Below, one piece after another: positions 33,062-43,743 of a stretch of 64,000 nucleotides of DNA (the stretch's first letter is position 1; the number at the start of each line of letters is the position of its first letter). The DNA lies in assembly GCA_021399435.1 (NCBI GenBank), contig JAJTUP010000002.1, positions 124,001-188,000 of the forward strand. Direction: 5' to 3'. The position numbers and the translations under genes are program-made. The notes under the pieces are model-generated. The model was not told where the DNA came from and made no database searches. It saw nothing but the letters and a program-made list of their open reading frames with translations. This DNA is from Diaporthe sp. PMI_573 (lineage: Eukaryota > Ascomycota > Sordariomycetes > Diaporthales > Diaporthaceae).

Positions 33062-36000
33062 CTTGTCGGTTTGTTTGCTGTGATCAGTCTGGCTTATTCA
33101 ATGGTGCGGGTCGACTAGATCCAGGTCGTGGGGTTATTGTGGCTTAGTTCCAGTCATGGCTTTCTCCTTCGATCGTTTGGAAGTGCGGGGACTTTTCGAT
33201 TCGAGGATATGGATATTGTCCTCGCTTCAGGAAAATACTGTGTTGACCGTGACCGGAAAGACAAGGCAGAATCAACACGGCGTCTCGAGCTGACACTTGC
33301 GACCGTTACACCTTCCAATTTCTCAGGTCCAAACTGGGTAATGAGTCCCTCGACGGTCAGCCACACGGGCTCAATAATCTCAGCCCCGGAGGTTATTCAG
33401 AGACCAATGTCTTAGAAAACTGTGTTATTGGTTCGTCGAGTTCCCGGTGTCACTTGCCAGTCCCAAAGAGGTCCGTCCGTCGGGTCGGAATATGTATATC
33501 GATTGGTATCGAATGTTTGAAGAGGGCCAGCCGTTATTCTTGAGGGGAATACAGTAGTGAATATCAAATATGGAGCCCAGATCTGTGAATTCGAGTAAAA
33601 TGAAGGGCGGTGGTGATCGACTGCGACGATCGTTTCTGGGTCGTCTATCTTTCTTTCGACGATGCTTGTACAAGTCGACCAACAGCGGGGCCGATAAAAA
33701 GAAAAATGAGTAGGAAGAACTGAAGATCGATCCGGGGCTCACAGAGCCAGTGGCGGGTAAAATTACTGTAGTCGTAGGATTTTGGAATTGAGGGAAAATA
33801 AACTGGGTATAGAAGGTCGAGGGCAAACAAGGCAGCCCGGCGAGCAGCAGACCAACAGGAGTTACACAAAGATGTCTCAGGGAAAGGATCGACGACGAAT
33901 TGTATTGCCTCAATGCAGCGTGTAGACGCCCATATGCAGTCCACGCAGGTGAGTGATAGCTGGCATGGCTGATCCGCCAGTCAGTGGGAAAATTGTGGAC
34001 GTGGTTGTCCTGTGGATGTCGAGGAAGACGGTGGTGAGGGAGAAATGGTTCGTGGACAGGAACCCGTCTCGCGCCGCACCAAGCCAAGGCAGGAGGCATG
34101 CCATGCATACCATGCACGTCTGCGGGTGCCCTGCCCTGTCTTTCGTCTGCCTGTTGCTTAGCAGGCTTGTGTGCCTTTGCCTGTGCCTGGGTGGGTCAAG
34201 TGGATGGATCCCGACCAGATGCGTTCACTCGCCTGCTGCAGGTCCCCAGGAATTCACCCAAGATTGGATTCGACCGGGCCATTTGCCAAGGTCCAGGGGT
34301 TGAGAGCCTGGCAGACTGGCAGGACAAACAAGCAGAGAGAGGTCGAACGTGCGAAGCCGAAGCCGAGGGAGGGTGTCAGTGTGGTCTGTGTGTACAGGGG
34401 CCTCTCTGCCTTCTTGCTTCAGACCACCCACCCAAATGCCTCGCTCTCTTTGGGTGCAGCTGGTGCGGAGGCTCCCCAAAACCGTTAAGCGAACACGGAT
34501 TGACAAACACATCATCAAACGAGTTGTATCATCATCGTGACCTTGACCATGCCACATGTCGCTTTTGTTTATAATTAACAATTTCTCCCCGGTTCAGCAC
34601 ATTGGATGCCACCTTGGATATCTCGCAGCCCAGCTCCCCAAAGTCTCAGGATTGGGCTGACCTCCCTCTCACCTGGCCGCCTGCATAAACACCTAGATAG
34701 AGCATTGTTCAGCTCCAGGTGCTGTGGCTTTCTCAGGTCCGTCCCATGTGTGCGTGCAAGCTTATTTCGCCTCGAAATCCGCCGGCCCGTGGACTCTCTA
34801 TCTCTCTGTCTATACGCAATCTTCCTACCGACCACCGTCTTGCATGCAACATGACCGGGCGCCACTTATCTATCCCTTGCTGCATGCACTGCAACCCCGT
34901 AGACAGTACGCGCTTTTTTCCCCCCAAAGCTACTGCGTCACCAACCCCAGATCTCGAACCGCAAAAACGATGATGTGAACGGTGTGCTGGTGCTCGACAC
35001 AGACGCTCGGCCTCCAGATAGTCTCCGTAGGAGTCGAAGAGGAAAAGCTCAAGATTGGCTAGGCCCCACACCATACGTTACAGCTTTTCCAGCTCTGGGG
35101 GGAAATAAGCTGCATCTGTTTTACATGAATCAGGGGGCCCCCAATTGGGCGGATGCAGGGGGGGATCCGAAATCTTGGGATGCTGTTTCACCTTGCCCTC
35201 CGTGGCGGCCTTTGGCCAATCGACCGGCCCTCGCTACCGCCAAGCTCTTGTCTTGGTCTGACCTCCCCTGGTGGTGGGCGGTCGAGCTGTCGAGCTGCGA
35301 AAACATTACCTCGTGAAGCAATATTTTGAGTTATGGGCTGAGAGACAATCCAGCCCAATCGTTGGGCCTGTTGTTTGTCTCTGTTGAGTTTATATGCTGA
35401 TGCCGGCGGAAGCCACAACGTCACCACTTCTAATTCGGCATTTTGTGGGGTGAGACCCGAATGACCCAGATTGAGCAGACAAGAGACAAGGCTGAAGAGG
35501 GCATGACCGCTTAACATTATTTTGGCTTTCACCGATGTGCAGTCCGACCAAGGCGAGGCTAGGGCTTATTTCCCTTCGCGATTGATTGCCGCTCGCGATT
35601 GTGACTATCGAGTTTCACAAGGCGTAAGGCGTAACGAGATCCGATCCGACTCCACGAATGTGTGATCAGATGAATGGTGAGATCGCGGGGAATTCTGATA
35701 CAAAGGGCGATGCACGTGGTTGTACGCCAGCAGGCATCAAACATTCTCCTTTCCGTCCGAAGTCGCCTGGCCCCTACTAGGCGGGCGACACTGCCACAAT
35801 GGTCTCTCTGCCTGCTGGCCTGCCTGGCTCTCGCGAGACGGCCCGTCGGGTCTCATGTCACCGCGCCCTACTTGTGCGCCGCTCGCCCAGTGTCCTCCGA
35901 ACCCCGTCACGACGTTGAGCCGCATCCTGCGGTATCCGGCTCGGCGAGGCAGACTGCCCCGGGTGTTGAAGAGGGCAAAGACTTGCGTGTCATCAGCACT

Positions 36001-36217
36001 TGAGAACTTCCCAATGTGCAAGACTAACTCCATCACCCACACACACACATGGTCTGCCGAAACGTCTCCGTACAAATTGAGACGAACACCCGGGACTTTT
36101 CTCGCGGTGTCTGCGAGGGCCATATCATCGGACAACCTGGTCTGTGCTGTGGAGTCGCGATCCTGTCGTCCATTCTCCTGGGAAAACACAGGTTGGTTAC
36201 CTCTCAACGTCACAATC
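33062..36217. other. 3.2 kb without an accepted gene
   Basis: It comprises the upstream region of the two-pass membrane protein gene and the 3' flank of the SNRNP40 gene. A 230-codon minus-strand frame at 33425-34117 has an ATG but a composition expected of leader DNA (Ser, Pro, Phe, His runs) and no domain. Nothing else was recognised. Confidence 0.4.
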
Positions 36218-37390
36218 TCACCTCAGCTCGCCGAGCAGCATTGTCCGGTCCGCCGAAGCCGAGAGGATGATGGGGTCTTTCCCGGGTGCAAACTCTGCAA
36301 CATTGACGGTGCCCTTGTGGCCCGGTAGCTTGTAGAGCAGCTTGCCGTTGTCGCTCGACCAGATGACGACCGTGCCGTCGCCCGCGCCAACGGCAATCTT
36401 CTTTCCGTCTTTGTCCCAGCTGGCCTGCACCAGGTTCTTCTCGATGCCGACCTGTGCGCCGTCGAAGGTGCGGATGTGCCTCTCCGTCGGTGCAAACGGC
36501 CGGATATCCCAAGTCCGTGCCGTCGAGTCCATCGAGTATGACAGTAAGCTTTGCGAGTCGGGCGAGACCCTGAGGGTGGTGATGGTGTCCTGGTGTCCCA
36601 ACATGGAGTACACCACACCCTTCTTCCGTATGTCCCACACCTTGATGTCGTTGTCGATGCCGCCCGAGTAGATCTCGTTACCGGCCTCAGAGATGGCGAC
36701 CGCGGTGATGGGGAACTGTGTCTCGATATAGTCGGCCGCATTTTTTGTCCTCGGGTCCCAGATACCTATTGTGCCGTCGTCGCTGCCGCTGATCAGCGTG
36801 TCCTCGCCGCGCTTGCTGATGTCCAGCGTGTTGATGACCTCCTCGTGACCCACGTAGCGCCGTATCCTCTGCCCGGAGGTCAGATCCCAACTGGCAAGGT
36901 GCATGTCGGCCGAGGCGGAGAAGAGAATCTCGGAGTCACGGGACCATTGGAGGTCTAGGATGGCGCCGCGGTGGCCGGTCAGCAAGCCGTAGTTCTCGCA
37001 GTCGCCGTAGGTTCGCCATAGCACTGTGTGGCAGTTAGCAGCTGTCACAAACAAGAGTGGTGTCAGAGGAAGCTTACTGATGCTGCGATCCATAGCCCCG
37101 GACGCGATGAGGTTTCCGGTGGGGTCGAATTTGGCAGTGAAGATCTCCCCCGAATGCCCAGACAGTTCCATCACCGGCGCTTGAAGGCCACTCGTCCGCG
37201 GTGTCTGATCGCATGTTAGCTCTCCTCAAGCAGCGCCACGTGCATTTTCCACCTGAGAACGTACCGACTGTACCAGGGCACTGCTCCCAGAGGCATTGGC
37301 TCTTGCGAGAGCCCTCTCGCCCAGGTTCTGGCGCTTGACCACCAGTTGACCCGAGGGGTCATCGGACGCTGGTCTCTTCTCGGCAGACAT
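36218..37390 (-). CDS. cwf17: U5 snRNP 40-kDa WD40 protein (SNRNP40/Cwf17 orthologue)
   Basis: Exons 37390-37265, 37204-37078 and 37023-36218 join in frame to 352 residues, the usual size of this family. The start MSAEKRPASDDPSG is followed by VVKRQNLGERAL, typical of Cwf17/SNRNP40. Seven WD repeats follow, with marks such as LSGHSGEIFTAKFDPTGN, LTGHRGAILDLQWSRDSE, YVGHEEVINTLDISKRGED, LISGSDDGTIGIWDPRTKN, YSGGIDNDIKVWDIRKKGV, LGHQDTITTLRVSPDSQ and YSMDSTARTWDIRPF. The last repeat ends ASADRTMLLGEL, as in orthologues. The protein is a component of the U5 particle and of activated spliceosomes in the nucleus. The introns have GTACGT/ATCAG and GTAAGC/CACAG borders with CTAAC branch sequences. 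It lies head to head with BET3. Confidence 0.93.
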
Positions 37391-37829
37391 CGTGTCTCGT
37401 TGGGCAGGCCGTCGCACAGAGTTCCAGAGAGTGGCGCTGAGGGCTTCGGGGGCGGTACCGGGTCCGTAATCGTAGCTGGAGCTGGAGCTGGTTCGACTGG
37501 CTTGTTTACATTACGATGCTGCTGTCCCAGGGCCGCGGCTTGCTAGCTGAGATTTTGGGCAAGAGAGCGGCAGGCTGGTCTGTGCTTGCGCGGTCTGCCT
37601 GCCGGGGCGGAACCTCCCTGTCACCACCGTCACCGACCCTCACAGGAACGTCGCATCGATAGTCAACACGACCCTCGGGCAGCACATTTCGGTAATCTTC
37701 GCTTCGTTTCCTCTGAAGAACTTCCTTCATTGAGCGTCTTTAGGTGCTGATTTGGATGGTTTCATGATTTGGCGTTGATCGCGGCAAGGCTCGATACGAG
37801 CTGCTGACACCCTCGTTGTCATCTTCGCC
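37391..37829. promoter_or_regulatory. Shared divergent promoter region of SNRNP40 and BET3
   Basis: The two start codons are 439 bases apart on opposite strands, so this interval must hold both promoters and both leaders. No TATA box is evident, as expected for housekeeping genes. A Glu/Gly-like run of gctggagctggagctgg lies near 37477. Assignment rests on gene order only. Confidence 0.5.
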
Positions 37830-38663
37830 ATGTCTGCAAGCAAAGCCGCCCGGGTGGGCGAAGAGTACGTGCGATGCGAAACGTCTCCCGTGGCCCAGCC
37901 GCAAGCTCGTCTTGCTCCTCAAACTCTGAATTCGTTCGGCTAACATATCACAGAATATGGAAGTAAGAATGCCGTGCTCGATAACACAACGAGAATCCCA
38001 ACATACCCCCCAAACGATACTGACCGAGCCACAAGAACGCGAATCGACAAGGTCAACTCGGAGCTTGTCGTGCTCACCTACGGCACTATTGTCGCCCAAC
38101 TATGCAAGGACTTTGACGGCGACTACGTGGAGGTCAACAAGCAGCTAGACAAGATGGGATACAACATCGGGGTGCGGCTGATCGAGGACTACCTGGCCAA
38201 GTCCAACACGATGAAGCGCTGTGCAAACTTCCGGGAAACGGCCGAGATGATCTCCAAGGTATGCAAAGCTCGGTGGCACGCCGCCACCTTCCTACGAAGC
38301 GCTATATTGGGGGCGAATCAAGGGCACGGATTAACACCAAGGTGCTACTAGGTCGGCTTCAAGATCTTCCTCAACATAACGCCCACCATCACGAATTGGA
38401 CGAGCGACAGCAAGCAGTTCTCGCTGGTATTCGAGGAGAACCCCCTCGCCGACTTTGTCGAGCTGCCCGACGACGGCCGCGCTCAGGATGAGCTGTGGTA
38501 CTCGAACATATTCTGTGGGGTGCTGAGGGGTGCGCTGGAGATGGTGCAGATGCAGGTTGAGGCTCATTTCATCAGCGATGTTTTGAGGGGCAATGATACC
38601 ACCGAGATGCGGATCAGCCTGATTCGGTATATTGATGATGAGCTGCCGCCTGAGGATGACTGA
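37830..38663 (+). CDS. bet3: TRAPP complex core subunit BET3 (TRAPPC3)
   Basis: Four exons (37830-37864, 37954-37962, 38036-38258, 38352-38663) give 192 residues, the normal BET3 length. Exon 2 is only 9 bases and restores the conserved EEIWK motif after MSASKAARVG. The rest aligns by eye with human TRAPPC3: VVLTYGTIVAQLCKDFDGDY, MGYNIGVRLIEDYLAKSN, RCANFRETAEMISK, VGFKIFLNITPTITNW, FVELPDDGRAQDELWYSN, CGVLRGALEMVQMQVEAHF and DTTEMRISLIRYIDDELP. The Cys of QLCKDF is the conserved site known to be acylated in the family. BET3 is a core subunit of the TRAPP tethering complexes and Ypt1/Rab1 exchange factor in ER-Golgi and Golgi traffic. The first exons use GTACGT-CACAG and GTAAGA-ACAAG borders. 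Confidence 0.93.
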
Positions 38664-40977
38664 TCGGGCACTGGGGCTGGTGACAGTTGGAACATCAAGG
38701 GCTTCTATCTATATTTTGCCCGTGAAAATCCCATTTCCTGCGATATTGTTTTTCATTCAGGACGCGCAACTCCGTTCTGAGGCCCGGGATTGATGGGATG
38801 TGTGAAGCCTTCCGTCCACCATATTCATAATCTGAAAGACCATCCGAGGGTGGGCTGAGACGGTCGGTCACAAGGAAGAGTGCCGGTGCCAGAACTTCAA
38901 TAGACGGGGTTTGTTGGAGCACATGAGATACGCATCAGAATTCTAGAGACTTTGAGATTGGCACGCATGTTTAAGGCGGTGAGATAATGCTGTCAGTGAC
39001 TATGTCTCGCCGTTACGAGTTCTTTGACAGGCGCCATCGTTTGGTCACCGCATGAGACCCTTCACCCTGCAGAAGAAGAAATGATATCCCTGTCGCCTCA
39101 AGAGGCAGTAACCAACCCGGAGAGCGCGATAAAGTGCTGACCCGAGACCTGTCACCAGAACCGACCTGCGTGAATGGCAGGCAAGACATCCAAGGGCCTG
39201 GTCATGTTACACAGGCGTGGGTAGAGTTGGCGTCGTTGGGCACAGTTGGCCCATGGAAGAGCGGTGGACGCCAGCCGTTGTTGTCCATGTCTCGGTCCAT
39301 TTCCTTTCACCAATCTTCAATCATTATCTCTGCGGCTCCCCCGAACAATGCGTCGCGCGTGCCCGCGTCGCCGTTTACATTTCCCCGTACCCACAGCGCA
39401 AGCTTCCGTGTTGTTGGGCGGGCCGCGCCGAGGATAAAGAAAACCGAAAGCAAGGAGGCCCAAAGAGGCAAGAGCACAGAAAAGGGGACGGAAGGCCGTA
39501 AAGGCGTAATAATATGGGATCCACAACAATCGTGGCTCAGCTTGACGTGCGTCCGTCCTGTCCGGCCCGTATTAAGCTTCGCTTCTGGAGCTGTTGATCC
39601 TGGTCTCGCCTGTCTCTGTTGGGCCCGGGTGTTGGAAAAGGGCATCGGGGCCGTTCTTGGTCTCCCCCCAGATCGGCACTTGCCTTTAGAGTAGGGCTGT
39701 GAACGGGTTGGTGGAGGATCAGCTTACCGTGCCATCGCCGTAAGGCTGAACTGGGATGTTTGTGTAATATCGGGCGGATGATGGTGGACGGCGCAGCAGC
39801 GCAGGCAGATCAAGGCCGTCAGTTTCCGGGAGCTGTGCCGTGGGTAAGCAGAATTGTTGACGGGACGAGACTCTGCAATATGCGTTCTAGTGCATTCGTT
39901 TATGACTTAGCATTTTCGCGTGTGCGGATTACACAATGTGCTACAGCAAAGCTCGGGCACGACCTAATGCAGGGACAAGCGGAGGTTTCCTTCTTGAACC
40001 TGACCATTTCCGGGATGGATGTGCAGGGCCGCCCCAGATAAAAGCGAGCTGCATCTGTCCATCGTGCTAAATAGAGAGAGGGAAAAAAAAGGCTGGACCT
40101 GGACCCTTGGGGCAAGGGCCCTGCTGCTTTCGCAGCCGGCCCACGGGTTGGCCAAGGGGGGTTTTGGAAAGTAGAAGAGGAGACGGAGGATGGGGCCCAT
40201 GGATTTAATTCTGGGGCATACGACCTCACTCGCTTCGGTTGAGGATGAGCCACAACGTGGCATATGCATGACATGCTCGCCGGCCATGGCAGGTCAATAA
40301 TGTAACCACAGCGCACCGGCGTTGGATTCGACACGGGGTGCATGCGGCAAACCGGGAGCTCGCGAGGGGATGCAAGGCCGTGGCCATGGGTAGCGGCGGG
40401 CGGTTATGCGAAGCAATTTACACATTCTCGTCTATCAGAGTCATGATGTGACAGGTCAAGTTGCATCGGCTGTCAAAGTCCTGCCGTGCCGTCCTCTCGA
40501 CGAAGCCCTGACCGGCCGGTTTCCGCCCAGATCACCTCAACATCTGGTGCCCATTGGCGTGGTCTGCAGTAGGGAAGCTCGATCACGCCACAATCTGGTG
40601 GTCAATCGGTAGATGCTTTTCCGGTGGACAACACTGCAACTCAGACTTACAATTATTGAGAACAGGCTGCGCATCATGCAGACGAGGGCATCTAACTCTC
40701 GCGCAGCAGATGAGCCAAGCAAACGAGGCTCCCCCATCGACGAGGCCGGTCAGCTAGCCTGGTGGAGAGAGAGAGCGAGAGGCGAGAGAGATGGGCGTTC
40801 GGAGCTATGGTGGAGCTTCCCCCCTTGGTCGCCCGCAGGTGGTTGTGGATATTTGCATATCGAGATGGGCGGGCAAGTCTCCAATTTCACCCGCAATGGA
40901 TGGCATCATTTGGCATGAAAGCTTATGAGATCCCGGCTGGCAAGGGTCCTGGACCCTGCCAGTGAATCTGCCCCCCG
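38664..40977. other. Gene-free stretch downstream of BET3
   Basis: Only short ORFs with leader-like or random composition occur on either strand (for example 39134-39694). No RNA gene or transposon was recognised. Confidence 0.4.
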
Positions 40978-41033
40978 GCCCTGCCCTGTCCTGCCCTGTC
41001 CTGCCCGCCCTGCCCTGCCCTGCCCTGCCCTGC
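40978..41033. repeat. CCCTG pentanucleotide repeat (G-rich on the minus strand)
   Basis: The plus strand carries a run of about ten CCCTG or CCTGT units. On the minus strand several GGG runs are separated by two bases, a pattern able to form a G-quadruplex. It lies 2.5 kb upstream of the Som1 start. Confidence 0.8.
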
Positions 41034-43582
41034 GCAGATGATTCCCGACGTTGCAATCCATGACCCATGGCCGCAAAGACGGGGAAAGCGGCTGAAGAGC
41101 ACATGGCACTTGCAAGCCACGGTAGAAGAGGAAAAAAAGCAAGAGTCCCGACATGACTTACTCGACTGGCTGGCAGGATGGAGTAGGCGTAGGTTAGGTT
41201 AGGTAGGCATGTATCACCTGCAGGTCCGTCCCTCTGTGGAAATGTCCCATGTAGAAGAGCTGATGGGATGTTACACGGTGGCCGGACGAGGGCTGCGGTC
41301 TTGTCTGCAGTAAGTGAATACCGGCCGATGGTTGCAATTAAGATACTCCGTTAAGACGGTGCCAAGGTTGCAGCGGCAGGGGTCCATATGGGGTTTTATA
41401 TGGAGCGTAGCCTACTCGTATCTATGTCTCTGCTGTGGACAGCAATATTCCGATTTGAAATTACCAATTTGGGACTGAACGGCCATCAAAACCAATCAGA
41501 TAGTAGTTTAGAGGTACGGAGAGTATCTGAGTGTATTCTCGCGATTCAACTCCCGATCCGACTTTGATATCTTACAAATCGGCCACCACGAGACCCTGCC
41601 AGCGCAGCCGTTTTATACGTTGTGGCGGACACGCGATGCGCAGCGTATCTATTGGTCAACGCCTCGCTTAGATGCCTAGTGGCTGCATTGGTGCCTCAAA
41701 CCCGAGGCATCCGGTCCAGAAACCGGTCGTGATCAAAACTACGCAGGCGTGGCCGCCCCCAGTCTTGGGTATGCCCAGGGAGCTTCACCCAATCTGCAAC
41801 ATCCATCAAGGTCTCCTGTCCCTTCTCGCTCTGAAGTTGTTCAGTTCCAGCGCGGCTTCATCGAACACACAAAAATCAGGCCCGGCCAGATTTCCTCCTC
41901 TCCTTTCCCTCACCTCACCTGTCCCCCCTTCCCATATCACACACACATCTTCTCCCCTCTACTCTTTAACCCACTCTCCCAAGCTGCCCTGCACGCCACT
42001 GCCCTCGCATATCCCATTTGCCCGTGCGTGTACAGTGCTTGTGTGTGTATGTGTGTGTTTTTTGTGTGCGTGTGTCAGACCAGACTGCACCAGCTACGAC
42101 AAGCACCAGGCGTGTCAGGTTGGATGTTTCCTCTTTTGCGCATCAGCTCCCCGTCTGTTGTCAACCCGTCTGCACGGAGCTGAAAGAGAGTTGGAGGTGC
42201 AGCGAGCCAGGTGCCAGGGACACGGGAGACGGCTCCACGCCCACCGCTTGCGCACGCCAGCCCAGCAGCAGCAACACCAGCAGACCAACCGGCCTTTGCT
42301 TGCATATCGGGACGCTACTCGCCGCCTGACCACCTAACAGAACCCGGTCTGGTCAACGTCGCCTGCCTGTGGGATACCTAGTCTGCCTACAACCACACAA
42401 AGATACGCCCAAGGCCACCGTACAGCTTTTCCCCGGCTCTCCTTCCTCAGCTAGCTTCCCCCCAAGCCCGACCCGAGGCGTTGCTACCTACTCCAGTCCC
42501 ACCCGCCCACGGACTTGCAGGGCACTGCTTGCTGGCCCTCTGCACTCTGCACTCCTGGCAGTGCTTCTCAAGTGGAACCCCCACAGAACCACAGAACCGC
42601 AGAACCACCTGCAATTCCAGCACTGGTTCCCGGCCTTTCCAGAGCTATTGCCCGGATCACCCAGCACCACCTCCCACACCAAGGGACCTCTTGACCCCCG
42701 ACCATCGACGCTCGGAAAGGCTCACAGGGCTGTCTGCAAATCTCCAGCCCTCCAAAACTCAGTTTCCGGTCCGAGCCATCCACACTGTGCTCCCTGCCGC
42801 CCAGCTGCAGCCCCAGCACAGTGCTCCGGCAAGCCCAACCCCCCTGTTTTGGCCGTGCTGGATCTTCGCGACCAGCAAAGCGAACGGAGGTCGGCCCTCT
42901 CTCCATCATTACTCAACTCAACCCCAACTCGACCTCTCCCGTTCCAGATCAATCTCCTCCTGACGGGCCTCTGACCTCTCTCTCGCCCTCGCCCTCGCCC
43001 CCCCCGTTTCTGGTTGATGCCAAATCCATCGACTCATTTGGCCACTCCGAACAAGACCCACGACCACGTCCACGTCCAGGACCACGACGCCGACCTCACT
43101 CCCGCCGCCGCCGTCTGTCGCATCTCCACCCTGCACTGATTGATCCTATCTTGTCACTCTGTTCCCTCAACCTTCCATTTCCATCACGCGTTTCAGACCG
43201 ACAGCCTACTCTGCGTCTGCGTGCATCCCTACCCTGTCCTCTTCTCTTCCAGCCTCGCCAATCCATCCCTCTTCTTTTTTTTTTTTATCATCCCACCCAC
43301 ACATGCACCCTTCCGTCCTAGACAGCAGCAGCATCAGCAGCAGCCTCTTCAAGAGCTGGCTCGGAAATTAGCACCAACTACCGAGCACGCCTATCCGCTG
43401 GACCAGGGCTCCGAGTCCCACGACAAAGTCCGCCTCTGATCAAAATAGCCTCGTCTCGCTGAGACTCAATTGTCAAAGCGTTTCCGCCCGCGCATCCGAC
43501 TTTCTCCGCCTCTCCTGACACCGACCTCGCCCTTCGCTGCGGCAGACTTGCTCTGCGATCGCAGACGCGCCGCCACTTGAGG
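41034..43582. other. Upstream region and long leader of the Som1-type gene
   Basis: No separate gene was accepted in these 2.5 kb. From about 41870 the plus strand becomes strongly pyrimidine-rich with CT tracts and a GT/TG run near 42037-42076, as in long fungal promoters and 5' leaders. Short ATG ORFs occur ahead of the start codon and could act as upstream ORFs. The 221-codon frame at 41672-42337 has no domain and a composition dictated by these tracts. Confidence 0.45.
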
Positions 43583-43702
43583 ATGAATAACGTCAACATG
43601 GCCAACATGCCCATGGGTGGCGGGCCCGTCGGTCCTGCCATGCCCATGATGAACAACGGCGGCGTCGCTGGCCCATCTGCGCCGCGACCGCAACAGCAGC
43701 AG

Positions 43703-43743
<41 letters not shown>

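Noticed and set aside
33425..34117. 230-codon minus-strand ORF upstream of the two-pass membrane protein
   Set aside because: The composition is that of pyrimidine-rich leader DNA and there is no recognisable domain or splice structure.
35720..36328. 202-codon plus-strand ORF
   Set aside because: It overlaps the 3' end of the SNRNP40 gene in antisense and has no domain.
41186..41208. Short taggttaggttagg run, telomere-like
   Set aside because: Only about three imperfect units are present in the middle of unique sequence; too short to call a telomeric remnant.
41672..42974. Two long plus-strand ORFs ahead of Som1
   Set aside because: They follow CT, GT and CAG tracts in the Som1 upstream region and show no domain; the true coding start with LisH is at 43583.
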